Source: Ciona savignyi (lineage: Eukaryota; Chordata; Ascidiacea; Phlebobranchia; Cionidae). From it: a stretch of 64,000 nt of DNA. Positions within the stretch are counted from its first letter, which is position 1. Every line of letters begins with the position of its first letter. This document shows, one piece after another, positions 24,601 through 35,999 of the stretch. Below the pieces are notes generated by a model. The model saw nothing but the letters and a program-made list of their open reading frames with translations. It was not told the origin of the DNA and searched no databases. Both the position numbers and the translations under genes were made by a program. Location: the NCBI GenBank assembly GCA_000149265.1, contig CH003204.1:826774-890773 (forward strand). The letters run 5' to 3'.

Positions 24601-27600
24601 TAAACGCCTGCTGCGAAAACGTCACCAACGCTCTCCTTTTTTTCTCAACGGCACGAAATTCACAGAGAATGTAAAGAAAGACTTGCTTGACAAAAAGAGC
24701 TTCTCCGCAAGTTAACGCGACTCCTATTGGCTGAGTTAGTCACTTGTAAATTCGTGTAAAATCGATAGAAATAAGAGGCGAAGCCTTGAAAAAGAAAGGC
24801 TATCACTTCTCGCATTTTTAATGCGAATGAGCCATAGCTGAGGTCTCTACCATTACGCATTGCGGAGAAATCGTTTTTTAGATTTGCATCCATTTATGTA
24901 CAGGCGGGATACCATGTTTTCCCACCAACTCGCCATATATGGCGAGTTGGGACGGAAAGAGTTAACCTATTACACTGAAGTTCATGCAGTGCTCATTAAG
25001 TGCCTTGTCCAAGGACACAACCGAACCGAGCACTCATCGACCAATGCCAGCCACACCAACTTTCTAATCATTTGCCGCTCAGGCATTATCCAAACCATCC
25101 GTAAATTGGCCCCAGCACAAAGATAACACAGACAGATTAGTCTAATGGTTAATTGCATCGCCTTTCAGCAGAAGGGTTGCAGGTTCGAAACTAGCTAGCT
25201 AGTCAGTTGTGGTCCATGAAAAAGGTTATCTTATTTTGCTTTTATAATGCACCATTTGAAAAAAGTGTCCTTAGGCAAGGCAATTAACGGACATTGCCTG
25301 ACCCAGCGGCTTAGTGGGTTCTACTAAATTAAAGGAATGTGTAAATCATACTGCAATACCTCCGGTAACCCAATGATGGGCGTGAGGTGATCTGACAATT
25401 GTCCATGTGTTAACCCCCTTGGTTTATAATTATCCTATAACCCCAACCATACTTCACCTCAGGTGAGAAGGGGTCCAGGTCTCGGACGTCGTGTGCAAGG
25501 GTGCTGAGCGCGATGTTATCCTGCAAGTGCCACAAGGTGGTGCTGTAGAGAGCCAACCCTGACACCTGGTGGGGGAATTGCGACCTCAGCTCGCTGAACG
25601 TTCGTGCTGCCTGGTAAGAAGGTGAGAAGATGAAAGGGTAAAAAAATTGTCAGATCTGGATTTTTCATTTGCATGTTGCATTTCTGGTATTCTTTAGACA
25701 CATGACAATAAACATGGGAGGAGTAATAAATAAAGAAATTTAAAATAACAAATACAGAAATAAAAGAAATAAGTTAACTATTAAAAAAGTTAGAAATTGA
25801 TAACCGAACTCTTCTGATAATTTAATTGTTATATGCACACCTAACTATTCGTGCTTAATATCTACAAATTGTTTGCTTCTATTGCATATAGTTTTAATGC
25901 TTTAATAAGTCAAAATAACAAAGCATTTGGCTACATAAGATTTGATTATCCTTGTATATATCGCATATATCTTTTATAAACTGCATGAAAAATATTGTTT
26001 TACACTACACAAGATTTGATTACCCTTGTAAATATTGCAGCTTTTATAAATTGCATGGAAAATAGTGTTTTACACTACATAAGCTTTGATTAACCTTGTA
26101 TAAATCGCATATAGCTTTTATAAACTGCATGGAAAATAGTGTTTTACACTACATAAGCTTTGATTACCTTTTTATATTCGGTCATTTCAAAATAAGCTTT
26201 CGAAAGAAGGGAGAGTGACCAGCAAGTAGCTCTTTGATTTGCTGGCAACGATTCAATACAAGATATGGCCCTCCTGCAGTCATAGTGGCATAAAGCAACC
26301 AATGCTTTGCCCATGTCTCTTAATAGTGACATCAGTCCATCTGAAATGATAAAAACGAAGTTCCGTATTCAAATAGACGAACATGACTTTTTACCACCGC
26401 TACAGTCAAATTTTGTTACTGTACCATCCACTGGGACAAAGGTAAAGTGGCATAGTAACCACGGTTTGTATAACACTACACTATACTGTATTTATGGTGC
26501 TGTAGCAAGGTGCCATATTAACGAGATTATATTGTATTTCACCACTTTTTGGGACTTAAGAGTGTAAACAACAGAATTACAGCTAAGTGCTGACCGATAG
26601 CAGACTTCTGTGCAGACAGCACGTGGGACATGCTGGTGGGGTTGGTGGTTGGTTTCGGGTTTTCGGAACTGGAATCGACTTTGTTGATTTCTTCCGATAA
26701 ATCCCGGACAGTTCCATCAGAAGTTACTGAAACAGAGTAGTGATTAGGATTTTTGAGTTTTATCCCCGTGAATGGGAAAATGTTTGCATAACTTATTATT
26801 TCACTGGGTTCATGCAATGTCTGGCAAGTGTCTTGTCCAATGACACAACTGACTAGCTATGATCAGTTTCAAATCTGCAACCTTTCTGCTGAGGAACGAA
26901 GTAATAATTGACAATACTATTTGGTGGACAAACTAAAAATGTATTTCATATTTACGATACTGTTTGCTTTATGCAATAACTTTCTGGTCATTTAAGGATT
27001 AGTTTGGGTGCTTCTAAAACCGCATTCTAAGGCTATTTATCATTAACAATTTTTTTTACGCTTACGCTTTAAAACGATTTTCTAACCCATGATTTTCGCG
27101 AATCGTTTTAAAACCATTTATTTGAAACCCTGCATTGAAAACATTGTAAAAAAACTTAGAATTTTGGAGTGTACACATAATTCAATATAATATTCGATTG
27201 CTACATTTCTTATTAAGAATCAGAAAGTCGGAAATATGAAACACAGGTTTTGGTTTTTGGGATGGAAAAATTACAACGAACAGACTTTAAAACAGAAATA
27301 GAAAAGACAGAACATGTAGGTCACTGTCTGGAAAGTCTATTAGCATGAAGTTATACTTTTCCCTATACCTGATCATTTGACATGATACAATTAATGCTAA
27401 ACCATATGCCATCTGACCAGATATACGTAGTCATATCCAGTTTATTAGGATTTTTAGAAAAATTTCGTTTATGGAGATATTGCACCACACTAGCTTTTAA
27501 TTAATTTTTGTGGACACATTGCATTACAGAGTTTCTAATTATTTTTTGCAATATTACCCTTGTTTTTATCAAACTTGTTGTTCTACTATAAAGAAGTTGG

Positions 27601-30600
27601 CAAAAAACGATGGTTACAACTTACAAGGTTTTGTATGTCTTAGGCGAGTATTACGTTTCAACACATCTTTGGGTTGTGCTTGTTTTACCCTGGTGGACTT
27701 TTTGGCATTTTCCTGTAAAAAAATCACTTATAGTTGCTAAAGATGTTGGATCCAGTAAAATCGACCTAATTATTTCCTTTAAGAAAATGTTATGTATACA
27801 TTTGGTATACGACTTGCAAAGGGTCATGGTCTGGTGTTTTAACCACTTTTCTCATTGTATATTTATTCTTTTTAAAACAGAATATATATTAGTAATCAAA
27901 AACATAAAACAGAAAAACAAAAGCGAAAGCTATAAACAAAAAAAAGAGAATAAAAAAAGAAACTGAGAAATGTAATCAAAAGTTACAAAATTTCTCAAAA
28001 GTTCCCAAAAAAACACTAAAATTCAAATAACCCATGAGATTAAAAAATGAAGTAGAAATAATTGTTCAAGCCAACCTTGACAGAGCTTCCAGAGTTCGGG
28101 TAATTCCTTGTGCTCCTTCTTGAGGTGACAGAAGACGGGACCTCTGTCGTTGATCCTTGCACCTCCTGACTCCTGCGACTGTTTTCCGAGGAAAAAAGAA
28201 GTTTCCCGGTGGCGTTTGTCAACTCATTGTTCTTTCGAGATTGCCTTGTGATCATCTGGAGACACATTTGAGTTTGGACCGTGTGATTTGTGGCAATTTT
28301 TCTACCTTTTTAACAGGAGGATTGATGTCCATGGGCAGAGCTGTGGTGTCGGTTGGTGTGATCATTGCAACCGATCGATCCCACGCAGGACTTGGTGTCT
28401 CCACTAGCGGCATTACACCGAAACTAAATACAAAACAGTTTAATAGAGCAAGATAAACGCGGCCGATACATATACCAATTTTATACAAAAACGGTCCTAG
28501 TTACGAGCCCAATATGGGTTGAAAACTTGGATCGGTTATACGGAAAACAATGAATCAAGTTGAATGTCGAATGGCCTTTTGGACGAATAAGAATAAAAAG
28601 TGACCGATTCATATACTGCTCCATATATATAAAGAATGGTCCTACAGGTAAATCCATCATGGGCCTAAACTCGGCCCATGAAAAAAACAATGGGTTGTCG
28701 GTAACCAAACGTTTTGCTCGGTCGTTTCGCATACATTTATTCTGTGTTTAAATAGTCTTACAGAAAGCCCATAACAGATTCGAAACTGGTTAAAAATACA
28801 AAAAAAAACACAGATAGTATTTTTTAAATGACGTTTCAACGTTAATTCGTTTAGGATGCAGTCTGAATGTTTTATCTACTTTTATCATACTATTGCATTT
28901 AAACTATAAAAAAAATGGAAAAAACAAACATTGGCTAGCCCTAGTTATTTGCTGTATTCTTTATTTTATATATTGAAAAAAGGTGTCTGAAAAAACATAA
29001 AAAATTACGGAAGATGTAATAAACTGTCTGAAAATTTGTTGGGTTTCTGCAAGGCTCATGAACCTACCTTGGGGTTAGAGGGCTCAGTGCAGCTGGACCC
29101 CCCATTAAACTGCGTGCAATTCTCTGCTGTGTGCGAGTGTTCTTTTTACGGGAAGTTAACCCGGTGTAGGAATCCAACGAGCTGTCCCACTTTGTTTCAG
29201 ATGGTGTTGACTGAAAGGAATGTAGAATATGGACTTTGAATAGAAGTTTTTGTAATGGAGGTTGTCATATGTTATATCACATGAGGAATCGTCAGATCAC
29301 CTTGTGCCCACTGACGGTTTATCAGAGCTATTGCAGTGTGTTGTGTGTAATTAAAATGTTCTTTCGATTTTGGTAGAACCAATCAATCCACTAATTTTTG
29401 GCGATGTCCACTCAGTGCCTTGCCCAAGGTGGCAATCAACTAGCTTTTTGCTACAAGTTTGATCCTATAACCTTTCAGCTTTAAAGCACTGTACTAATCT
29501 CACCGCGTTAATAGCATGATAACTTGGGTGTTTGTTGATTAAAAAAAAATCTGATTGCTTTACAACAACAAATGATTGGGGAGAATTTATTGACTTACTC
29601 GAAGAAAATCAGAGTTTGTTTCATCGACATCTTTACATGAAGCTATCCGGTCCCCACTGCGCGAATCTGATTTGGAACAAAACGAAAGCGTGAAATGCAT
29701 ATATAGTCAACATGTGTTGTGTGTTATTATCTAAAACGAGTATTATAGTCTAAGCCAGTTGGTTCCAAAAGGGGGTCTGCGGATCTTTTAGGGTATGTGG
29801 AGGTAAGAAATTTGGTACATTTTTTTTACATTGATTTTGTGGTTGTAATCGTTTAATTTAAAAAAAAGTTTTAGAACCACTAGGGCTGTGCATTGGTTAA
29901 CGGTTAACCGACGGGATGTCAGTTAACCGTCAATAAAATCGGGAAACGTCTTAATATGAAAAGTAATATATTTAATTTGTGCTTTTTTGCAGAATACTAT
30001 TACAAAGGCTATGAATTTTTATTATTCTTGTAAAATCTTGGAATCTATTTAATGGAGTATTATCATGTACACAAGTTACCATAGTCTGAGCGAAAAAACA
30101 TAGATCCAAAATTTTCATATTCACACGTTTTTAGAGGTTAACTTTATTCCATTTTCATGAAGTATTAATTCAAAGCGTCTTAATATGTATTGAACAAGTG
30201 CTTTTTGCTTAAGACTTTATTACAATCTCATGCATTTTTTAAATCATTGTAAAATCTTATTGCAGGTCTTTTTAAGTATTATTCTTTAATTATTGACACA
30301 AATTTTAAAATAATAAAATGAAACCAATATATTACCTTCCAAAGATGGTGAGGTTTGGCAAGCATGGCCTTGATCAGCGGCTTGCTGAAACATAAGTTTA
30401 AAATATTCAATCACTTTCCAATTTAGAGGTAATACTGTAAGTGGTGCTTTAATACGGCTTTAAAATTGATTTTTGGATTTAAATCATTGGAGTAGGAAAG
30501 TGTTTTGTTGTTATGAATAAATGATAACCATTTTAACGATATTACCGTATATTGCTGGTCAAACTGGTTAAAAAATATTTGTTAACTTGTAAAGTATGGT

Positions 30601-33600
30601 ACAAATAGCTAAACTAAGTTGATAGGATACTTCATTTCTACCGGTTCGATGTACTATTTTTCTTAAAAGTTACACCAAGACTGTTTTTATGCTTAATTTT
30701 CCCTTCTAAATTTGAAATTTTAACATCACAATTAACATTCACTAAAGAGTTTAGTTAATAATTTTGTTGGTTTTTTTTTGTCCTAGTATTAAATTAATAG
30801 CGAATAAAATAAATTACAGCACAAGAATAGTAAACTATAGGAAAAATGATTAACCCTTTTATTGGGGACTCACCATTTTTATTGTAAAACTACTCCAATT
30901 GACTTTATTTGCGACTCACCATTTGTATAGGGGTTGTTGATAACGCTGGAATGGAATCCGCTCGATCTGTGTTTGATCCAACCTGGCTTGGAGCTAGTAT
31001 TTTCACAGTGTTTCCCTTTTTCCTTCTCTGCTGGACTATTTGGGGAGTTTGCTGAAGTGAAGCTGCAACGAAACAACAGAGAAACATTTACGTCAAATCA
31101 GGACTGTAAAAAAATTGGACGATAACTAAAGTTTAATGTTAGAAAAAACAATATACACAGCAACCTTATTTCGTTGGCATCAGTAAAAAACAAACCCAAA
31201 TAAAAAAATAATTTCTTGTAGAAATCCTATAAATATAGGGTAATTTTACAATTATGTTTATTAAGTGCTATATTTATCTTACAAATTGCTCTTACACAGC
31301 TATTTTCGGGTATTTTAGGGCCATTTTTTAAAAACGTTTTATTTAACAACAATTTTAAAAAATTTAACATTTCTCACCGTTAAATGAAGTTATGTAAGGT
31401 GATTTGAACTCAGATTGAACTGGAGGAAAGAGTTCATCTACATTTGGCTTGTTTCCTGTTTTTACATTAAATAGTTAAAATGCCGGCACAGCAAAAATAA
31501 ACACAAAGCCTGGATAAACAATAACTCTGCATCAGTTAACCGGATATTTGATAGTAGATATGTTGTTATTTCACTAATAAAAAATTGAGAAAGTAATTTC
31601 TTGTGTATGCTGCAGTAAAAAGACTGCAGTTACCATTACCAGCACTGTATAAATTTGACTTAAAGACTCCTGTAGTATAGCATTGTATGTTACTGTATCA
31701 CCCATAAAAAGTTATGTAATTGAAGAAAGGTAAAATTCGGTGAATATTATTTTAAACTGTATTTTTCAAAAAAATACTTCTGGTTTTAAAACCATTTTTT
31801 GACCAGGTAAACATTTTTTGAATCTAGCTATACATATACACGTACAACATAGCTATAACAATAACACAAATCCACTACACATATATACATTGTGATACAA
31901 CAATAACACATTTTCATACATATTTATAACAATAACACATAAACACATGTCCACCACACTTATATATATATATATATATTATATACTGCGACACAACAAT
32001 AACACAGTTTCATACATATTTATAACAATAACACATTCACACTTGCCAACCTGCTTCACACAGTTGCTCAAATGAAGACCACAGGAATGGGTTGAGCTTG
32101 AGACTGGTGGTGAAGCAATACTCTGCCCATTCCTCACGCTCGGTATGTCGGTATATACATCCGAGTAACGATAAAGCAAAGCAGGAAGAATCACCAAACT
32201 CAGCTTGGACACTCGACACAATGTTCATGATAGATTTGAACTTTATCGAGCCACCGGTAAGAGCATTCTCAGCTTGCGTGTAACTAAGAATAAATAGCAT
32301 TAACTAAACAAAAAACGAAATTATATTCCACAAAAAAACTTTTTTGAGAAAATAAAAGTTTAGAAAATAAATTCCACATAAATTTTTAGTACACATTTTT
32401 TTAAGAATTCTAATAACAAATTGGCATTTTAGTAAGTTTGTCATAAAATACATGGTTTATTTTACCGAACAACAATTCGTCCATAAGATTGAGACTCTAA
32501 TACCATAACAGAATGGGGCATTACGGAGGATTTTTAACTAGCCTCCAGTTTTATTTGTTTGTATTTCTGTGTTTCCTAATTCTGTTTATTTTAAATGAAA
32601 TTAAAATTGTTGTAGACACTTCATTTAACAGCAACTATCTGACAAAATTAAAGGGACTTACTGTTCTAAGTCCCAGCATGCTTTAGCATAAAGCAATTTG
32701 CATTCTGGTTGCCGAACTCCATGTTTTTCTAATAATCTTTGGGCGACTTTGGGCTTTCCATATCGGTAGTAGGAGGTGGCCAGGAGAAACATGGCCTCGT
32801 CTGTTGCAACTAGAAAGATAATCCATAGATTGCTATATAGAAATTAGGCACAGAAATTTAACTCAATTATCAGTGCCACAAGTTAATATCATTCGGTGAA
32901 TCTAAGGTAATTTATACGCGCAAAACTGAACCAAGGGAAAGAGATAAAGAGGAAAACTGCTTACTAAAAGAATGAGACTAATTCTAACCCTTACCGAAAC
33001 ATAAATCTCAACCCCAGAATTAACTCTTAACTCCAAACCTAGCTATAACACTACACCAAACTCCTAAATTTTTATTTTAGGATAGAATAGGAGGATAGGA
33101 TATTCATGTTTATCCCCGTGAATGGGAAAACCAAGGGGGTTACCGGAGCTATTGCAGTGTGTTGTATATGATAGGCTTGTTCCTTCAATTTGGTAGAACC
33201 CATTAATCCGCTGGGTTCAGACAATGTCTGTAAAGTGCCTTGCCCAAGGACACAACCAAATAGCTAGTGACCAGTTTCGCACCTGCAACCTTTCGATTGA
33301 AAGGCGACGTATTTAACTGCTATACCAACCAGCCAGACGTTTAGTGTAGGGTATCCATCCTTTCCTATTTTTCTTCATTTAGTTTTTCCAAACCAATTAA
33401 AAGGCAATAAACTGAGCAGTACTAAACGGCGAAAATAGGGATGATACATTGAGGAAGAAAAATTTATATTTAATATCAGTGTTCATATGCTAATGGCGTT
33501 GAAATATATTAAAGAAAATTAAACCAATTACTAACCAACATTAGCGTATACAGGGTTTTCAGTATTTCAAGAATTAATATAAATTATCTTGGTTACTTGC

Positions 33601-34088
33601 ATTTTACCCTTAAGTACCGGTAACTTTTTCTTACATTATGCATCAAACACAACGTACCTTCAGAATAAAGTCGCTCTGCCAAAAACATGGCATCTTTGTA
33701 TGCATAATGGTTGAGACAATGCCAAATAGCATTCTGAAAAGACAACAAATTTCCGCTAATCTACAGATATATAAAAGGCACCTCATATTGAAACACAGGA
33801 ATCATAAAGGGGGAAACTAAGGTGAGGGAAGGAGGAAAACTGCACATCAAAATGAAGACAAAGACCTTAGAGTTAGGACATGGGTTAAAATTAATGTTTA
33901 GGGCAGGGTTTGAATTAGTTTTCATAATTTAATGACGCAGTTTTCATCCTTTCCTCTTTCCCCTATCTTTTAGTGTTGTCCCATTATGGGTTAGCTGAAA
34001 TAACTAGTATGTTTTAATGTTTATGGGTTAGCTGAAATAACTAGTATGTTTTAATGTTTACCTTAATTGGGTCTTGAAGAACAGTCAT
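18685..34088 (-). CDS. CDC27: CDC27/APC3, TPR subunit of the anaphase-promoting complex (19 exons found)
   Basis: Exons: 34088-34062, 33733-33658, 32809-32662, 32283-32051, 31455-31378, 31062-30920, 30384-30336, 29666-29599, 29210-29068, 28423-28306, 28255-28076, 26726-26595, 26340-26168, 25610-25458, 23669-23461, 23087-22975, 21065-20857, 20068-19903, 18782-18685. The start MTVLQDPIK, the N-terminal TPRs (AIWHCLNHYAYKDAMFLAER), the conserved RSLMGGPAALSPLTP and the C-terminal TPRs (NPLCKFHRAMILFATE, ALDLDPKGINNHIKEAID) follow human CDC27 from end to end. It scaffolds the APC/C ubiquitin ligase and recruits the coactivators CDC20/CDH1 through its TPR groove (family knowledge). About 838 residues, against 824 in human. 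Phases agree except between exons 28255-28076 and 26726-26595, where one nucleotide (modulo 3) is missing, probably an unseen small exon. Confidence 0.95.
18963..19279 (-). mobile_element. tRNA-derived SINE plus a second partial copy
   Basis: A nearly full minus-strand copy (18963-about 19202) is followed directly by a partial repeat of its middle ('gtgccttgcccaaggacaca' appears at about 19158 and again at about 19238). Lies in the last intron of CDC27. Confidence 0.85.
19579..19775. mobile_element. Palindromic MITE, copy 2 (best preserved)
   Basis: About 195 bp with inverted ends: 'aaaaggagggaaggtgggaa' at the left and 'tttccctccttcccgctttt' at the right. No coding capacity. In the last CDC27 intron, about 130 bp from exon 18. 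Confidence 0.8.
20133..20420. repeat. 31-32 bp G-rich minisatellite in CDC27 intron 17
   Basis: About nine units of 'gattttttgggaaagggg' plus an alternating T-rich half, in two alternating subtypes (one with 'gtgtatttatat', one with 'ttgttttttat'). On the transcribed minus strand it is C/A-rich and lies about 65 bp upstream of the exon 18 acceptor (20069). Confidence 0.9.
21087..22175. repeat. hAT-like end and ~45 bp tandem repeat, split by a piggyBac insertion
   Basis: 21087 begins CAGGGGTGCCAAACTC, a typical hAT terminus. It is followed by a unit 'ggctacatt..attaggtattgtgtgggctt' that recurs at 22070-22175 on the other side of the piggyBac-type element (21181-22063). So the TTAA element landed inside an older tandem array. 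I did not find a matching right hAT terminus. Lies in CDC27 intron 16. Confidence 0.6.
21181..22063. mobile_element. piggyBac-type non-autonomous element, TTAA-flanked (copy B)
   Basis: 883 bp, bounded by TTAA (21177-21180 and 22064-22067), with ends CCCTTTAGAAACGA / TCGTTTCTAAAGGG. The left 33 bp including the TTAA are duplicated in tandem (21144-21176). Almost the same length as copy A (879 bp) but with different terminal bases after CCCTTTA. No transposase frame seen. Confidence 0.8.
22505..22665 (-). mobile_element. Short decayed hAT-type MITE
   Basis: 'ggggtgagcaacttctctag' followed by 'gtgggccagatgtgg' is the reverse complement of the right end of the element at 44466-45190, and 'gttgcccatgcctg' closes it. 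A reduced, older copy of the same family. Confidence 0.6.
23128..23400. repeat. AT-rich tandem repeat with nested 'ttcgaa' palindromes
   Basis: About ten imperfect units of 'aataaattattcgaattcgaa' with period 21-25 bp in CDC27 intron 15. Many units contain the palindrome attcgaattcgaat. Bordered by exon 16 (ends 23087) and exon 15 (23461). Confidence 0.85.
23932..24961. mobile_element. TTAA-flanked element (copy C), piggyBac-type
   Basis: 1030 bp between TTAA 23928-23931 and 24962-24965, with imperfect ends CTCTTTCACTCCCGGCC / GAGTTGGGACGGAAAGAG. A perfect 26 bp palindrome (24925-24950) lies just inside the right end. The minus-strand frame at 24410-24628 has no recognised similarity. The family assignment rests on the TTAA and ends only. 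Confidence 0.65.
24966..25430. mobile_element. Two SINE pieces in CDC27 intron 14
   Basis: A minus-strand middle fragment (about 24985-25050) next to copy C, then a plus-strand copy (about 25135-25430) with a good tRNA-like head ('gtctaatggttaa', B box 'ggttgcaggttcgaaac'). The plus copy is interrupted after the head by ~55 bp ('ccatgaaaaaggttatctta' onward) that is not part of the SINE. Confidence 0.75.
26740..26895 (-). mobile_element. SINE fragment
   Basis: Decayed minus-strand copy ('gttttatccccgtgaatggg' to 'caacctttctgctgagg'), beginning about 15 bp upstream of CDC27 exon 12's acceptor. Confidence 0.7.
28448..28680 (+). mobile_element. Two copies of the second SINE family (tRNA-Leu/Ser-like)
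   Basis: Two adjacent ~90 bp pieces, each with 'gaccgattcatata' / 'gccgatacatata', 'acggtccta' and 'gggcctaaactcgg' / 'gggttgaaaacttgg'. They match the copies at 43298, 50093 and 60565 in the opposite orientation. Confidence 0.6.
29275..29508 (-). mobile_element. tRNA-derived SINE, diverged
   Basis: Minus-strand copy in CDC27 intron 8 ('gaatcgtcagatcacct' to 'cctttcagctttaaagcac'), lacking the aggat tail. Confidence 0.75.
29758..29875. mobile_element. Possible small hAT-type MITE
   Basis: Ends 'cagttggttccaaaa' and 'ttttagaaccactag' form an imperfect inverted pair resembling hAT ends. No clear target duplication, so tentative. Confidence 0.4.
31830..32040. repeat. Tandem 'taacaataacacat' repeats and a TA run
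   Basis: Repeated 'cataacaataacaca' and 'acacaacaataacacatttt' blocks, with a (TA)n run at about 31961-31982, adjoining the donor side of CDC27 exon 4 (exon border 32051). Confidence 0.8.
32930..33385. mobile_element. Palindromic MITE, copy 3, split by a SINE
   Basis: The left part (32930-33078) and right part (about 33342-33385, 'tccatcctttcctattttt') match copies 2 and 4. Between them sits the SINE 33079-33339, so the SINE inserted into this MITE. Confidence 0.7.
33079..33339 (-). mobile_element. tRNA-derived SINE nested in a MITE
   Basis: Well-preserved minus-strand copy starting with the 'aggatag' tail and ending near 'accagccagac'. It lacks the ~35 bp that carry the 'cgatcatcagatcacc' segment in other copies. 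Confidence 0.85.
33808..33985. mobile_element. Palindromic MITE, copy 4
   Basis: Ends 'gggaaactaaggtgaggga' and 'tttcctctttcccctatc', with the same core as copy 1. In CDC27 intron 1. Confidence 0.75.
33987..34059. repeat. 36 bp tandem duplication beside the CDC27 exon 1 donor
   Basis: 'gggttagctgaaataactag' plus 'tatgttttaatgttta' occurs twice in direct succession. The inner copy ends at the first bases of CDC27 intron 1. Confidence 0.9.
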
Positions 34089-35999
34089 CACAATGCAACT
34101 GTGGTAACCTAACTTTATATGAAGTCGAAATTCCAGACCTAAAGCTAGGTTGACTAGCGCATTAATTTATACCAACTTCACACTTTGTTTCCTTCTGACT
34201 CTCTCTATCGCCCACTTGCAAGTATTAGCGAATACTTATCATGTACGCAAGTAAATTGTGGTAGCACAGGATAAGGTAGTCGTTTTATTTTCCACGGCCT
34301 TTAAAGACTTGCTGCACTCGGTTGAATATTTTAACATTACTTTAATTTGGGACTGGGTATTGAAACCATCGCATTCAGGCGACGTCAGTTAAAACATGGC
34401 CTCACCTGTACCACAGCCAAGAAAAAATTGGCTTGGGCTAAAATGTTTAGATCCCTATATAGTTTAAGTGACGGATTTGCACTACTTATACAGTATTTAA
34501 AATAAATGTACGTATATACATCTACACACCATATGCTGCCGGCATGGTCGTAACTTACACTACACTGTTTATCCTAACCACCTTCCACACTGCTGTGTCT
34601 TTACACTGGAGTAAGAATTGAATTTACTCTTATTCAGCGGATTAATGTCAGTTGACCAAACAGTGACATATCATGCGTACAGCCAATTTTATATATCTGA
34701 CTCAGGATCTGGTCTCCAGGTAATCCAAACTGTTATAGGTTTAGACGGGTGGCTAAGTGTTTCATTATGCAGCATACCCTCGGTTCAAAATACATGCCAA
34801 AACCAAGTATTTGATTCCATCAAATTCTTAGAACAAGTACTTGACTTATAGCAAAGGCAAAACTTTTAGCTGATGGTAGAGTGCCAGCCAGACAAAAATA
34901 AACACATAGCTTACAGAACTCTTCAGACAACAACAAAACACTGTCAGTATTACACACTTTTTTACTGCAGTTTAAATTGAAACCAAAATCGTTAAGGAAA
35001 TGTATTTATTCAAACAAGATACAAATTTACGAAACACGTATTTTCAATTATTTATCACCTACCTTTGTTCTTAAAACCTGGATTTTAAGAGAATTCCGTT
35101 TGTTTTTGACAAAGTTTTCTTGTATTGATTGGGCAGGTTATGTCTAAAGGTACACACTACCTACTATAAAGCAACGGCACTTGTGTATGATATTTTTGGG
35201 CCCTTACACGGTGATACGATCTTAACTTTGGGTATTTCCTATGGCAGTTTATTTCTTATTGAATAAACCTTGTTAGATATTTTATAACGTATTACATTTG
35301 AAAACGATAACCTTAAGGACCCCATACTTTTATGCATCTTGACATGGCATTTTGGGCAACTTATCTGTCTTTAGGGCCTGTATAAGGGCTTTAAAATTCC
35401 ACAGGAATGGGAAATCATAGTTCTTGGGATTTCACTAAACTTGTTCTTGGGGCTGGTCTTGGGAAAAAGGGGCACAGAACAAATGGTTTATTATTTTGGG
35501 CAAAAACACAGGGCCTATTTACATGGGATCCAGAGAAAGTGATTTATCGGGTTGAAAAATGAACTTTGCAAAAGTGGGAATACAAAAACAAAGACTTATT
35601 TTAGTGGCCGAGATATCATATTTACAGATACTGGTTTTGTAAATGGACAAGGGCTTAAAATAAACATTTTTAAAAGTAAAATCATGGTCATATATACACG
35701 GAAAGTCATCAAAAAACTTTAGCATTTGGTGGAAGAATATATTGGGGAAAAATACACTACTTAGACAGGGTCATTCAAATGATTAGGTCGCAAAGGAGCA
35801 TATACAAGCAGTGGACTTTTAGTCTGGACATGGGAAGATTTCTTCAATGGTGCAAAGGAGTTAAAATTTGGTTTCTTGATAAATTGAAGTGATTATTTTA
35901 CTTCAAAATCAATTGGGATGGTCTACTTGTGGCTTGAATAGTTGGACATCCATTGGACTTGATTGCTTAAAATGTCTGAATGACAAAGTTTCCCATGAT
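34089..35999. other. Upstream region of CDC27 and 3' region of the hnRNP K-like gene
   Basis: No exon that I can support. The part next to 36000 is probably 3' untranslated sequence of the hnRNP K-like gene. The rest is unique AT-rich sequence that must include the CDC27 promoter. Confidence 0.5.

Noticed and set aside
24410-24628. Minus-strand 72-residue frame in TTAA element C as a transposase fragment
   Set aside because: No recognisable piggyBac residues; the frame could be chance.
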